The position numbers and the translations under genes are program-made. Shown in pieces: positions 11,586 through 21,725 of a stretch of DNA of 64,000 bases (positions are counted from its first letter, which is position 1; each line of letters opens with the position of its first letter). Source of the stretch: Prorocentrum cordatum (Eukaryota; Sar; Dinophyceae; Prorocentrales; Prorocentraceae); contig CAUYUJ010014203.1 of NCBI GenBank assembly GCA_963575745.1, positions 298,125 through 362,124 on the forward strand. The letters run 5' to 3'. The notes beneath the pieces were generated by a model that was not told where the DNA came from, did no database searches, and worked only from the letters and a program-made list of their open reading frames with translations.

Positions 11586-11719
11586 CCGTGGCTGCTAAAA
11601 CGGTTTTCCCAGAAGGAAAAAACAAATTCTCGGAATAAGATCCAGCGCACTAAATAGTAAACGGGATGCTTCCCAGAAGAAAAAAACAGTTTCCCGGAGC
11701 TCCGTTTTAGCAGCCACGG
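11586..11719. mobile_element. 134-bp MITE-like element with perfect 18-bp inverted ends
   Basis: CCGTGGCTGCTAAAACGG at 11586-11603 is matched exactly in reverse complement at 11702-11719. Between them lie two direct copies of a TTCCCAGAAG(G/A)AAAAAACA motif. There is no open frame, so this is a non-autonomous inverted-repeat element. A target duplication is not obvious. Confidence 0.65.
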
Positions 11720-11798
11720 GTTTGTTAGTCTTCTTCTGGCGTCTGAGGCGAAGACTGGCCACAATAGTGTCGAACTTTAGCATGAGGAGGAAAACACT

Positions 11799-11973
11799 GT
11801 CATCATCATTATCAGCATCACCATCATCATCATCATCATCCTCATCATCATCCTCCTCATCATCAGCATCATCAGCATCATCAGCATCATCATCATCATC
11901 AGCAGCAGCATCATCACCATCATCATCACCATCATCATCGTCATCGTCATTGTCATCGTCATCGTCATCCTCA

Positions 11974-12029
<56 letters not shown>

Positions 12030-12056
12030 GTCAGCGTCATCGTCATCATCATCGTC
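11799..12056. repeat. (TCA)n/(GTC)n trinucleotide tract
   Basis: About 250 bp of ATC/TCA repeat passing into a pure TCG run and back. It reads as polySer on plus and polyAsp on minus in one frame; no flanking domain supports a gene. Confidence 0.9.
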
Positions 12057-12577
12057 GTGGACGAGGAGGAGCGGGCGGAACGAGGGGGAGGTGACGAGGT
12101 CGCGGGGCGAGTGCTGGCCGTGTGGCCTCGGGGCGCACGCGTCCCCGCCCGGCCTCCCGCGCGGACCGCCTGCTGCCTCGCCCCGGCGACCGTCGCCCGG
12201 CAGCCCTCCTCTCCCAGGCCGTGCGCGCGCGCGCCTCGCAGGAGGACTCCGGGGGTGGACAGAACCCCCAACAGGGACACGTCGATCAGTGAACTGTCCG
12301 TTCTCGGTTCTCGAGATGGCGCCGTGGCCGTTATTTTCCAGGCTTGCGCCCGCCAGGTTTGGGCCCGAAGTCGTTTTCACGCAACCACGTTTTACTGAAA
12401 AGGGAGGTCTGTCCATCCCCGGAGGACGCCGCCAGGCGAGCCTTCCGGTCCGCCCTCGGGCCGTCTCTGGGGGGGGGCCTGCTTGGGCCGTGCGCGTCGC
12501 TGGCTCTTGGGGGGCGTGAGCTTCTGCGCGCACGCGGCCAGTCCGCTCCGCCTCCTCCCCTTCCCCCACTGCCCTTT

Positions 12578-12829
12578 AGGCCTCCTGGATGGGGTCGGAG
12601 CAGGTGGGGTCGGAGGATCGCGCCGCATCGCCGCTGCATCGGCGATGCGGCTCGATGTGGAGCCCGACTCTCTTTGCGCTGGCGTCGACGATGTACCGCC
12701 GACATCGCCGATGCATCGCCGGTGCATCGCCGATGCATCGCCGATGCATCGCCGACGCATCGCCGATGCATCGGCGATGCGGTGCGATCCTCCGACCCCA
12801 CCTGCTCCGACCCCATCTATAGGAGGCCT
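12578..12829. mobile_element. 252-bp foldback element with long inverted ends
   Basis: The left end (AGGCCTCCTGG, then TGGGGTCGGAGCAGG, then TGGGGTCGGAGGATCGC) recurs in reverse complement at the right end (GCGATCCTCCGACCCCA through AGGAGGCCT). With the inner CATCGGCGATGC blocks the inverted arms reach about 65-70 bp with few mismatches. The centre (about 12700-12780) is a tandem GATGCATCGCC repeat that is itself self-complementary. Frames across it give Cys/His/Arg-rich repeats and are not real proteins. Confidence 0.7.
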
Positions 12830-13850
12830 CCAAGTGCTCCCCCCGCGCCTCCCCGCGCCCGCGCCTCCCATTTTCCGCCCTGTTGCGCTCTGTGGTCTGC
12901 CTCTGCGTCGCTCTCTCTCTCTCTCTGCCGTGTGTAAGACGCCTCTGCGCGGTCTTCTCCCCCTCCGGTTCCCTCCTCTCTCCCACTCTCCCTCCCTCCC
13001 CTCCTCTGCGTCCTTCTGGTCTTTGTTTCCCCACTCCACCCTCTTCCTCCTCGCCTCGCACTCCCCTCTCCTTCCCCCGCTTCCTGTGTGTCCTCCACCT
13101 CTTTTCCTCGTCGTCCTCTCCCTCCGTCTCTTCCTCTAACGTCATCCGCTCCTTATTCTCCGCCTCCGCAACCTCCTTATCTTCTCCCTCTTGCTCATCC
13201 CTCCTATTTTTCGCCCACCCTCCTCCTCCTCCTCCTCCTCCTCCTCCTCCTCCTCCTCCTCTACCCCCTCTTCTTCTCCACGACGGCCACGACGCTTCCT
13301 GGGCCATATCTCCTGAACCCCTTTTCTCGCCGTCTTCGGCTGCTCCGCTTTCCCCGCTCTTTGGGTCGGGGGTGGTCGGGGGCGCTGTGGCTAAGAAAAG
13401 GGTCTGGAACGGATCTGGCTGGCCACCGCCTGCCACGCGGGCAGGCTGCCGCATACTCCGGGTGGGATATGAATCGAGGGGTGGGCGACTAACCTTTCGA
13501 CGGAGCTTGCCCATCTCCTCCTCCTACTCCTCCTCCTCCTCATCCTCCTCCACCTCCTCCTCCTCCTCCACCCCCCCCTCCATCCGTTCCAACAGCACGT
13601 GCCCAACCCCCCCAGCGGATCCAAGGGGGGGGCGATTATTGCCCCATCCAGAGCACCTTGCGCGGAATGGCTGGTGACCCGGGGCCGGATCCGTTTCGAG
13701 CTCCCTCTGTGCAATCGCACGTGGTTCGACTGGAGTGCCTCTCTGATGTTTGGAGGCCGCCTTCTTCTCAGCAGGCTTCTGACACTGCGAGGCCGCCGAA
13801 ATCAACAGTTGAACAATGTCTACAGGAGTTTGGGGTAGTTTGGCCGTGCG
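12830..13850. repeat. CT-rich low-complexity region; no supported gene
   Basis: Pyrimidine-rich on the plus strand throughout, with CCT runs at 13220-13262 and 13515-13580. A minus frame at about 13650-13860 has some coding-like character but no motif and was not called. Confidence 0.6.
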
Positions 13851-14160
13851 GGACCTCTTCGTGTGCTTCTCTTCGTCCGTGTTGGAGGCGATTCGGTCCA
13901 AGGCCGTCTCAAGAGTTTATTGGGCCAGTTTGGGGGTCTCTTGCGCCGCCTTGGGGCCCTCTTGAGCTACGCAGGGGTGTCCTGGGGCCGTGCGGATGCC
14001 GCCCGCAGGACCCGTTGGGCCGTCATTCGGGCCTCGTGGAAAGTATTGAGCCGCTTTGGGGGCCTTTTTGGGCACTGGGGTCCTCTTAGGCTGTATCGGG
14101 CCGCTCTTGGGGCTCCGTTGGGTCTGGTTGGGCCCTTCTGGAGACTAGGGACTGATCTTG
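13851..14160. repeat. CTTGGGGCC dispersed repeat
   Basis: Degenerate units such as CTTGGGGCCCTCTTG and TTTGGGGGCC with roughly 30-bp rhythm; same family as at 10.5, 16.1 and 27.0 kb. Confidence 0.75.
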
Positions 14161-14389
14161 TTCGTCTTCGGCGTTATGAACGTCGAAAGGCACGTACGCA
14201 AAAGCGGCAGGTTTCGACGCGAACGTCCCCGTATGTGCATTTCACTGTATTGCACTTCCTTCTGCCACACCTTGAGCGTGAAACCTAAGGGTGGGTCAGA
14301 CTGACGATGTACAACTCCGGCTGTGAGCGCTTTTCTCTGTTTATCTCTTCCGCCGTATGCTGCCTTCTCTCTGCCGCCAAATTCTACCC

Positions 14390-15800
14390 CCTGGCGGCTC
14401 CCCCGCGGAATGTCCAAGTATTGTGCCTGCAACTTCGCGGTGATCATGGGGCTCTGAAGAGGGAAGGGGCCAGGGGTGCCAACACAAAGGGGGGCGCTTT
14501 GCACATGCCCACGCTGGCGGCAACTGGCCAAGTGTGGCCCCTCCTGGCGGCCCCCCCTTGGGATGCAAATGCGATTGCCCCTTGGGATGCACGTGCTATG
14601 CCTGTCGCACCGCGGCGATCATGGGGCTCTGAGAGGACAGAAAGTCGGGGGCGCCAAGCGAGCACCTCGCTCTAGACATCCCGACGATCTGGGCGCGAAC
14701 GGGCAAGCTAAGCACCCCTTCGCCTCTCCCCTTTTGGAATGCTCTAGTGTTATGCACGCTACATCGCGGTGATCCTGGGGCTCTGCAGGGAGGGGGGTCG
14801 GAGACACCAAACGAGCGCCGAGCCCGAGACATTCCCACTGGGCGCATATGGGTAAGGCTAACACCCCCTGGCAGCTACACCTCCTGTCGGCTCCTCCCAT
14901 GGGGTGTTCAAATGAAATTCCTGCTGCATCGCGGTGGTCATATGGGGCTCTGAAGTGAGAGGAGTCGGGGTGCAGCACGAGCGCCGAGCCCGAGGCATCT
15001 CCACAATCTGGGCGCGAGCGGGCAAGTGTAACGCCCCCCCGGCGGCTCCCCCTTGGGGTGCTCAAGTGGTGTGACGATGTGACCACTGCATCGCCATGGT
15101 CACTGGGCTCTGGAAGGAGAGGAGTCGTGGGCGCTAAACCAGCGCCTCGATGGAGACATCTCCGCAATATGGGCGCGAACAGGCAAGTGTGACACCCCTT
15201 GGCGGCCGCCCGCCTTCGGGTGCTCAAGCGGTATGCCTGTCGCATCGCGGCGGCCATGTGGACCCGAAGAGAGTGGAGTCGGGGGCGCCAGCCAGGCGCC
15301 TCGCTCGAAACATCTCCACGATCTGGGCGCGACCGGGCAAGCGGAACACCCCCTGGTGGTCCTCTCCTTGGGGCGCGCAAGCGCTATGCATGCTACATCG
15401 CGGTGGCTCCAAACAGAGGGGGGTCGGAGGTGCAAAACGGGCGCCTTGCCCAAGACATCCCCCGCAATTTGGGCGTCAACGGGCCCGTGAAATACCCCCT
15501 GGCGGTTCCCCCTTGGAGTGCTCAAGTGCTATGCTCGCTATATCGAGGTGGTCAAGGGGCTCTGAAAAAGGAGAGGGGTCGGGGCGACAAGCCAACGCTT
15601 CGCTAGAGACATCCCGCAATCGAGGCGCGAACGGGTCCGTGAGATACCTCCCTGGCGGCTGCCCCTTGGGGTGCTCAAGTGCGATGCCTGCGACATCGCG
15701 GTGGCCATGGGGTTCTGAAAGAAGAGGAGTCGGAGGTGTAGCACGAGCGCCTCTACCGAGACATCGCCACAAGCTGGGCGCGAACGAACCCGTTCATCGG
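14390..15800. repeat. ~155-bp satellite array (about 9 copies)
   Basis: The landmark CATCGCGGTG (or a close variant) appears near 14762, 14927, 15089, 15243, 15396, 15541 and 15694, with earlier copies near 14435 and 14610. Spacing is 145-165 bp. Each unit also carries TGGCGGCTCCCCCTTGGGGTG, GGGGCTCTGAA, GGAGTCGGGGGCGCCAA and GACATCTCCACAATCTGGGC-type blocks. Frames are broken by the non-triplet period. Confidence 0.9.
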
Positions 15801-16079
15801 GAGAGTTGCGCTGGACGCAGAGCAGGTTTCTTGTCGAGTGCACTGCTCGGAGACTCTAGCTGGGATGTTTCGGCGAGTGAGATCGGAGGACGTGTTGTTG
15901 CTGGGGCTGGATGTTTTGGGGCCGCCGCGTGGCTGGCTTGTGGCCTTCGTGGGCTGTCTTGGGGGCATCTGCTGGTCCTCTTGGGGCAGTCTTAGGCGCA
16001 CGCAAAGGCTGAGCCCGCGGAGCTGTATTTGAGAAGGTCTGGGTCGTCTGAGACTCGAGGTGGGCACTTATGTTGATCC

Positions 16080-16640
16080 ATCCTGGAGGTCGTTTTGGGC
16101 CGTCTTGGGCGCCACTTGGGGCTGTTTGTGTACCTCCTGGGGTGTCTGGGGGCCCTCTTGCGACGCCGTCGTTGGGGTGTTTGCTGGCTATTTTTGGATA
16201 GCCTGAGGGCTCCATTGGGGCGTCTTGGGACCTCCGTAAGCTTTCACTTTTGGGGGTCGCATTGGGGCCCTCTTTGGCTGTCCTGGGCCGCTCTTCGAGC
16301 CCTTTTGGGTCACATTCGGGCGATGTTGGGCTTGCTTCGCCGTGGTGGGCGCCATGCAGACCGAATAACGAGTGTGCCGAAATCATACAAACCAGTTTCA
16401 ATTGTTCATTAATTGCGGTGTTCTGTGAGGCATATTGGAACTTTTTAAAAGCGTCTTCTGCCGTGTAAGAGGCGTTTTGGGATCCGGGCCCCGTGGGCGC
16501 TATTCGACTTATCTTGGAACCCTCTTGGACTGTCATCGGGCCAGCGTGGGCCGTCTTGGAGCCATCTTGGACCATATGGGGGCCGAGTACGACCGTCTTG
16601 GGGCCGCTTGGGAGGATGGCGCGATTGGGTTATGGGCTGC
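16080..16640. repeat. CTTGGGGCC dispersed repeat, long copy
   Basis: More than 500 bp of degenerate GTCTTGGGGCC / CATCTTGG units. Minus frames reading Ser/Lys/Pro/Arg-rich protein are repeat products. Confidence 0.8.
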
Positions 16641-16786
16641 TCGGCAGATGTGACGTGGCCCCCTGGGGGGGTGGGTCGGATTGTACGCTTGCGGTGCGAT
16701 TCGCAGAGCTTCCTGGCCACCCGCCTCACGAAGATCCATGCTTGTTTCATTCAATACGAGCATAGTCTCTTGCAGGCGAAGGGGTG

Positions 16787-16993
16787 CTAAGCGAAGTACT
16801 TGCCATCCACTGCCACACCATAGTGGCCTTCCATCTGCGCGCAAGGGGGAGGCCTACTTTTTTCCAGCTTCCGGGCAGCGCCCCGCTCTGTGCTTGCAGA
16901 TGTGCGTGCTGCCTCGCTGGTGACTTGATCTTCACGGTGCACTTCCAAAACGGTAACCTCGGGCGTTATGTTTACAGTGGGGACCCATGCCAA
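16787..16993 (-). CDS. Possible short exon of unknown function
   Basis: A 68-residue minus-strand frame with mixed, non-repetitive composition: 'VNITPEVTVLEVHREDQV' near the start, a Lys/Arg/Glu-rich middle, and 'YGVAVDGKYFA' before the stop. It lies between repeats in a zone of more balanced base use. It could be a remnant exon. No family recognised; the opposite strand is also open. Confidence 0.2.
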   Translation of the reverse strand: MAWVPTVNITPEVTVLEVHREDQVTSEAARTSASTERGAARKLEKSRPPPCAQMEGHYGVAVDGKYFA

Positions 16994-17469
16994 GAAACGC
17001 CTTGCTTGCCTCCAGGGTGCCTTGGGTTTCTTGGGCTTTGATGGTTTTGCAATGCAAAGCGCGGCGTGCCCACACCGAAAATCAGAGGACGCCCTGGGGT
17101 CTCAGGGTTGGATTGCGTGTGGAAGGTTTCTTGTGGTCGAGCCCCTACTGTGTGTGTGTGTGTTACGTAGGCTTCGCATGTGGAGCGGCACGCATGTCAC
17201 TTCCTACGCACAGTCCAACATACACTTTCCTTGCCTGGTGCGGTCTAGCCTCGTGTGGCCGCGTGCGCCACAATCATGTGTGATCGGGTGTTGCGACGCT
17301 TGTTGCGGTATGGTCTTGTTGATACCTTGGCTGATTGCGAGAGATAACCCCATTTGATTGCGAAAACATTGATGTTATGTGTATTTCTACGGATATGCAT
17401 ATGTTCGCGCAGCGTCGACAATGTATTCTTCATGCGTGTGGTTACTTGGGTGGCTCATTCTCGTCCTGC

Positions 17470-17671
<202 letters not shown>

Positions 17672-18245
17672 TTCCCCCCTCAAAGAGGCAGTGGCAAAAG
17701 CACCTCGCGAGAGTTGCGAAGGCCTTGCGGCCAGTGCCGCCGACCCAGAAGGGGGACGGCGACGACGACGGCGTCGACGACGACGCTCGCGAGCCCCCGT
17801 GGAGGCTCTTGCGGGCCCTGCTTTCCTCGGCGCCCCTCCCTGGGCCTCTCCCCCCGCGGAGCGCCCCCGGCGACCCGGGCCCCTCCCCCGGGGAGGCCCC
17901 TCCCCTGGCAGGGGAGGGGCCACAGGGAAGGGGCCCCCGTTCGACTGGATTGGCACTCCCCCTTTGCGCTTACCGTGGGGCCTCCTGGCCGGAGGAGGAG
18001 AAGGCACCCATGCCGCTGCCCTTCCCCTCCCCTCCTCCTCCTCCTCCTCCTCCTCCTCCTCCTCCTGCTCCTCCTCCAATGTCCAAAGCTCGGGCTGCTC
18101 CGGACCTTCCAGACACCCGGAGGCCCTCGTCGCCACCGCCGGATTCGCCTCGAAGTCCCGGTCAGGAGCGCACCCCCAGGAGAGGTCTGGGGAGTCGCGG
18201 TGCTGGCGCCTCCTGGTTTCCCCAACCTTGGTCGCAGAGGGGAGC

Positions 18246-18385
18246 TCACGACCCCTGGGGCCCCCCCCCCCCGGGAGTATTCAGAGTTGCCTCCTTCGCC
18301 TGACGTTCCTCGGCTTCACAGGTGGTCGAAGCCAGCAGCAGCTCGGCGCGAAGTACCCTGAGCTCCTCGAGTTGCGACAAAAAAC
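18246..18385 (-). CDS. Possible coiled-coil exon
   Basis: A minus frame reads 'SQLEELRVLRAELLLAST' followed by 'EAEERQAKEATL', a Leu/Glu/Ala-rich heptad-like pattern unlike the surrounding simple repeats, then passes into Pro/Gly. This could be an exon of a coiled-coil protein whose other exons I cannot place. Function unknown. Confidence 0.25.
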
Positions 18386-19119
18386 ACGACGGGAGGTTTT
18401 TCCCTATTTTCGGCCTCCAGGGGCCCTTACCGGGGCTCGGGACCGTCAAAAAACGACTCCGGACGAAAAACTGGTCCCGGGGAAGGGGTCCAGACCATTG
18501 GGGGTCGACGTTGTAAAAAATCACGACGTCGGAGGTCTGGGTCATGGTGCTGGCAAGCCAAGGCGTTTGATGTTCGGGCGTGTGCTGGGTGATGGGTAAG
18601 TGGCGGCTGGTCTTGCACTTCTTGCCATAATGGCATCGTCTCTTAGTGCCCACTGGGTGCGAAGAGCTCCTTAGCACTGGTCCCAGACTGTCATCGGGGC
18701 GGGATGGACATGACTGCATGTGTAGATAGCTCTGCACGCATACACCTTTTCTTACATGCAGGTATACATGAAGATGTATATACATGTATGCATGCATGCT
18801 CCCTTTCTTGTATGCAGGCACGAGTGGGTGTATCCGCATGGTGCCGCCGCGCCAATTTAGCACACCCCTCAATGTGGTCTTGTGCGTCGAGCGGTCCTGT
18901 TTGGGTTGGATTCTTCGCTAGGCTAATTTCACGAGGGATCGTGGCCTCGGGAGCGCGGATCTATCGTTTCTTACGATGGATCGTGGCCTCGAGTAGGGGG
19001 GTGCACGCAGCACTCTGGGACGAGGGGGGGGTCCATTACTGGAGCACAGAAATCCTACAGAGCAGCCCTTGGCAGTCTATCTCGCCTACATCGTGCAGGC
19101 ATGGTGTCGGATTACTGCT

Positions 19120-19260
19120 GATGCTGCTGTTGGTGCTGCTGCTGATGATGGTGATGGTGATGATGATGGTGATGGTGGTGATGATGATGATTATGATGAT
19201 GATGAGGAGGAGGAGGAGGAGCAGGAGGAGGAAGGGGAGAGGAACGATGAGTAATTTGGA
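19120..19260. repeat. GATGGTGAT / GGA repeat tract
   Basis: Degenerate GAT/GGT trinucleotide repeat followed by AGG repeat. No coding content. Confidence 0.85.
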
Positions 19261-19272
19261 AGAGGGGAGAGG

Positions 19273-19425
19273 ATGATGGGAGGAGCCGTACCGCAGGCAG
19301 GCGGGTCCTTCGACCAGCGGGCCGTTCTGGACCAGGACCGGGAACTCATCCAGCAGCTGACCCAGAGGCAGCAGACGCGGGAACGCCCGCCGGTGAAGAA
19401 GCCCACGCCGCCTCCGAAGGTCTGA
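19273..19425 (+). CDS. Short exon-like ORF, Gln-rich helix and Pro-rich tail
   Basis: Fifty residues from ATG at 19273 to TGA at 19425. After a Gly-rich start the frame reads 'FDQRAVLDQDRELIQQL', then 'TQRQQTRERPPVKKPTPPP'. It has coding character and sits between a GGA and a CCT tract, a common exon setting in this window. Boundaries may be splice sites: CAG precedes GCAGG near 19294 and GTCTGA follows AAG at 19419. A linear motif or helix of a larger protein is likely; function unknown. Confidence 0.4.
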   Translation: MMGGAVPQAGGSFDQRAVLDQDRELIQQLTQRQQTRERPPVKKPTPPPKV

Positions 19426-19449
19426 GGCCTACAACCAGCCTCCTCTCCT

Positions 19450-19560
19450 CCTTCTGCGCCTCCTCTCCCCTCCTCCTCCTCCTCCTCCTCCTCCTCCTCC
19501 TCCTCCTCGTCCTCCTCTTTCTCCTCCTTTTCCTCCGCCCCCCTTCTGCTCGCGTCATCC
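19450..19560. repeat. (CCT)n tract
   Basis: CCT/CTC repeat with minor interruptions. Confidence 0.9.
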
Positions 19561-20009
19561 TCTATAACATCCCTTCCTTCGTCCCTTCCTTCCCTCCCGT
19601 ACAGTCACAACCAGTTCGAACCCTGCGGCGCAAAATGCCCCCCCCCCCCCCCCCCCTCCCCGCGGACCCCCCCAAATTGATTTTGCGGTACTGGAGAGGT
19701 TTTGGATGGACGAAAATATTCGAGCCCCCAAACCAACCCATGCTAAGATCAACATTGACTAGGATGCTGGGGAGTGATGAACATCCCCCTCAAGTGTGTG
19801 AGGGCTCGACGAATATGCTGTCCACGTGCTGTCCGTTGCAACGTTTTGTCGTCTTTTGCAGCATGTCCAGAACGACCCCCTAGAGTTTGTGACGCGTCGC
19901 GTACCCCCTCTGGCTCATCCAGAAACGGTTTCCACGCCAGTTGCGTTGATCAGGAAGTGTCGGAACATGCAGTCCAGGACTGCAGTAGATATGTCATCGC
20001 GGATTTTTC

Positions 20010-20048
20010 TCAGGAGGAGGAGGAGAAGGAGGAGGAGGAGGAGGAGGA

Positions 20049-20079
<31 letters not shown>

Positions 20080-20795
20080 GAGGAGGAGGAGGAGGGGAGG
20101 AGGAGGAGGAGGAGGAGGAGGAGGAGGAGGAGGAGGAGGACGAGGAGGAGGAGGAGGAGGAGGAGGAGGAGGAGGATCAGGAAGGCGAATTGAAGGAATA
20201 AGGGGGGTGGTATGGAAGGATCGGGGGATGGATGGGCGGACGGATTGAGAAAGGAGGCATGAACAGGGAAACGTGGATGGTTATAGGAATTGATGGGGAC
20301 GGAGGAATGAGGAATGGAGGACGGGGAGACGGAGGGAGGAATGAGAAAATATTGATGGGTGGAGGGATTGACGGAGGCATGAAGGAGGGATGAGGGATGG
20401 AGAGATGAGGGGGCAGGGAGGATGCAGCATGAATCGTGGAAGGAGGGATTGAGGGAGGCAGGATGAGAGGATGGGAGGATGACAGATGAAAGAATGAGGG
20501 ATGCAGGATGACTGACGAATGGAGGGAACAGGCAGGAGTGATGAGTTGGTGGCTGGAGGGACTGGGACAGGGAGGGATGCGGGAGGGAGGGAGTGAGTGA
20601 GTGAGGAGGGATAGACGGGTAGAAGGATCGAGGGATAGATGGATGAGGCATGCAGACGCGAGGGATCAGGAGTAATGGAAAGATGCATGGAGCGAGAGCG
20701 GATGGAAGGATGAAGGGTGCAAGGGTGGAAGGATTGACGGGGGACGGACCGTTAGAGGGAGGAGGTGGGAAGAAGGATGGAGGATTGACCGAGGG
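20010..20795. repeat. (GGA)n tract grading into GGATGGAGGGA repeat
   Basis: 20012-20177 is an almost pure AGG run. From 20180 to 20795 it decays to a degenerate purine-rich repeat with GGATGGAGG, GGGAGGATG and GAGGGATAG words. Minus frames read as Pro/Ser-rich and are artefacts. Confidence 0.85.
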
Positions 20796-21725
20796 GTGAA
20801 TTTGAGCTCGCACTGGGGACAGAGATGCAGCACTGATTGTTCTTGTTGCGCTCTGCATTCTTGTGCTGCTCAAAGGCGTTGGTGTTCGCAGGTGGTGCAG
20901 TTTCCACAGGCGTCTCGGTGCTCGCAGTCCAGTGGTGTTCAGGCGTTGTTGGGCTCAACTAGTCTTGCGTATATTGTCCCAACCTGTGTCACGCGAGGAC
21001 AACGAAAACGAAATCGTTTAATGATACCTTAGCGCGCTGTCCACTTAGGATGTTTACGTGCCCTTTTGGAGCCACTGGCCAGCTTGCCCGCCGATTCGGC
21101 GCAGCTCCCCTAGGGGCAGTCGGGCATGCTCGTCTGGCGCCTGAACATTTACATGTTTACTGTCCTTATTCCGAAGCCGGCGCTTCAGGAGCTACTGCCG
21201 TGCCCGCGCTGATTTGCTGCGTTCGTAACGAGCAGCGCCTTGATATCCAAGGCCCGATAAACATACAACACCGGTTGGGGTCGCAAAGTATTGACGCTCG
21301 CAACAATCATCTTGATAGATCTTGATAGTCCATCATCATCGCCACCATTCTCGCAGTTGTCACCCTCAGAAATGCGGTCGTGTTAGCGGGTCCACATTGT
21401 TGGATGGCCTGTTGCGCCTGACGCGCGTGGCGCACCTGCCGCACGCGGCGTGTATCGTTCATGGGGCACGCGTAGCCCACTGGTCGCGCGTTGCGCACCT
21501 GCTACGCCTGGCGCACTTGGCGCGCCTGGCGCACTTGGCATGTCCTATTGACGTGAAGCAATCAGCATCGAGAACCTGCGGTGAACCACCAGTGAATCAA
21601 CAGGGAACCATTGTAAAAATACGTGGCGAACCACGATGTCAGTTGAAATGCAATTCTGGCTCACTGGCTGAGCCAAAGCGGCCCAGGCAGGGCCGCCTCC
21701 CCGCCGCCTCCTGTAGATTTATGAT
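20796..21725. other. No supported gene; short GCGCACTTGG repeat
   Basis: Mixed sequence. 21418-21545 carries about eight degenerate copies of a GTGGCGCACCTG / CTTGGCGCGCCTG unit. Small ORFs on both strands lack recognisable features. Confidence 0.5.

Noticed and set aside
13524-13901. Minus-strand frame with 'VDIVQLLISAASQCQKPAEK'
   Set aside because: Runs into a GGA/CCT repeat, no recognisable domain, and the opposite strand is equally open.
20752-20958. Minus-strand frame with 'NTNAFEQHKNAERNKNNQ'
   Set aside because: Some coding character but short, without splice context or motif; not strong enough to call.
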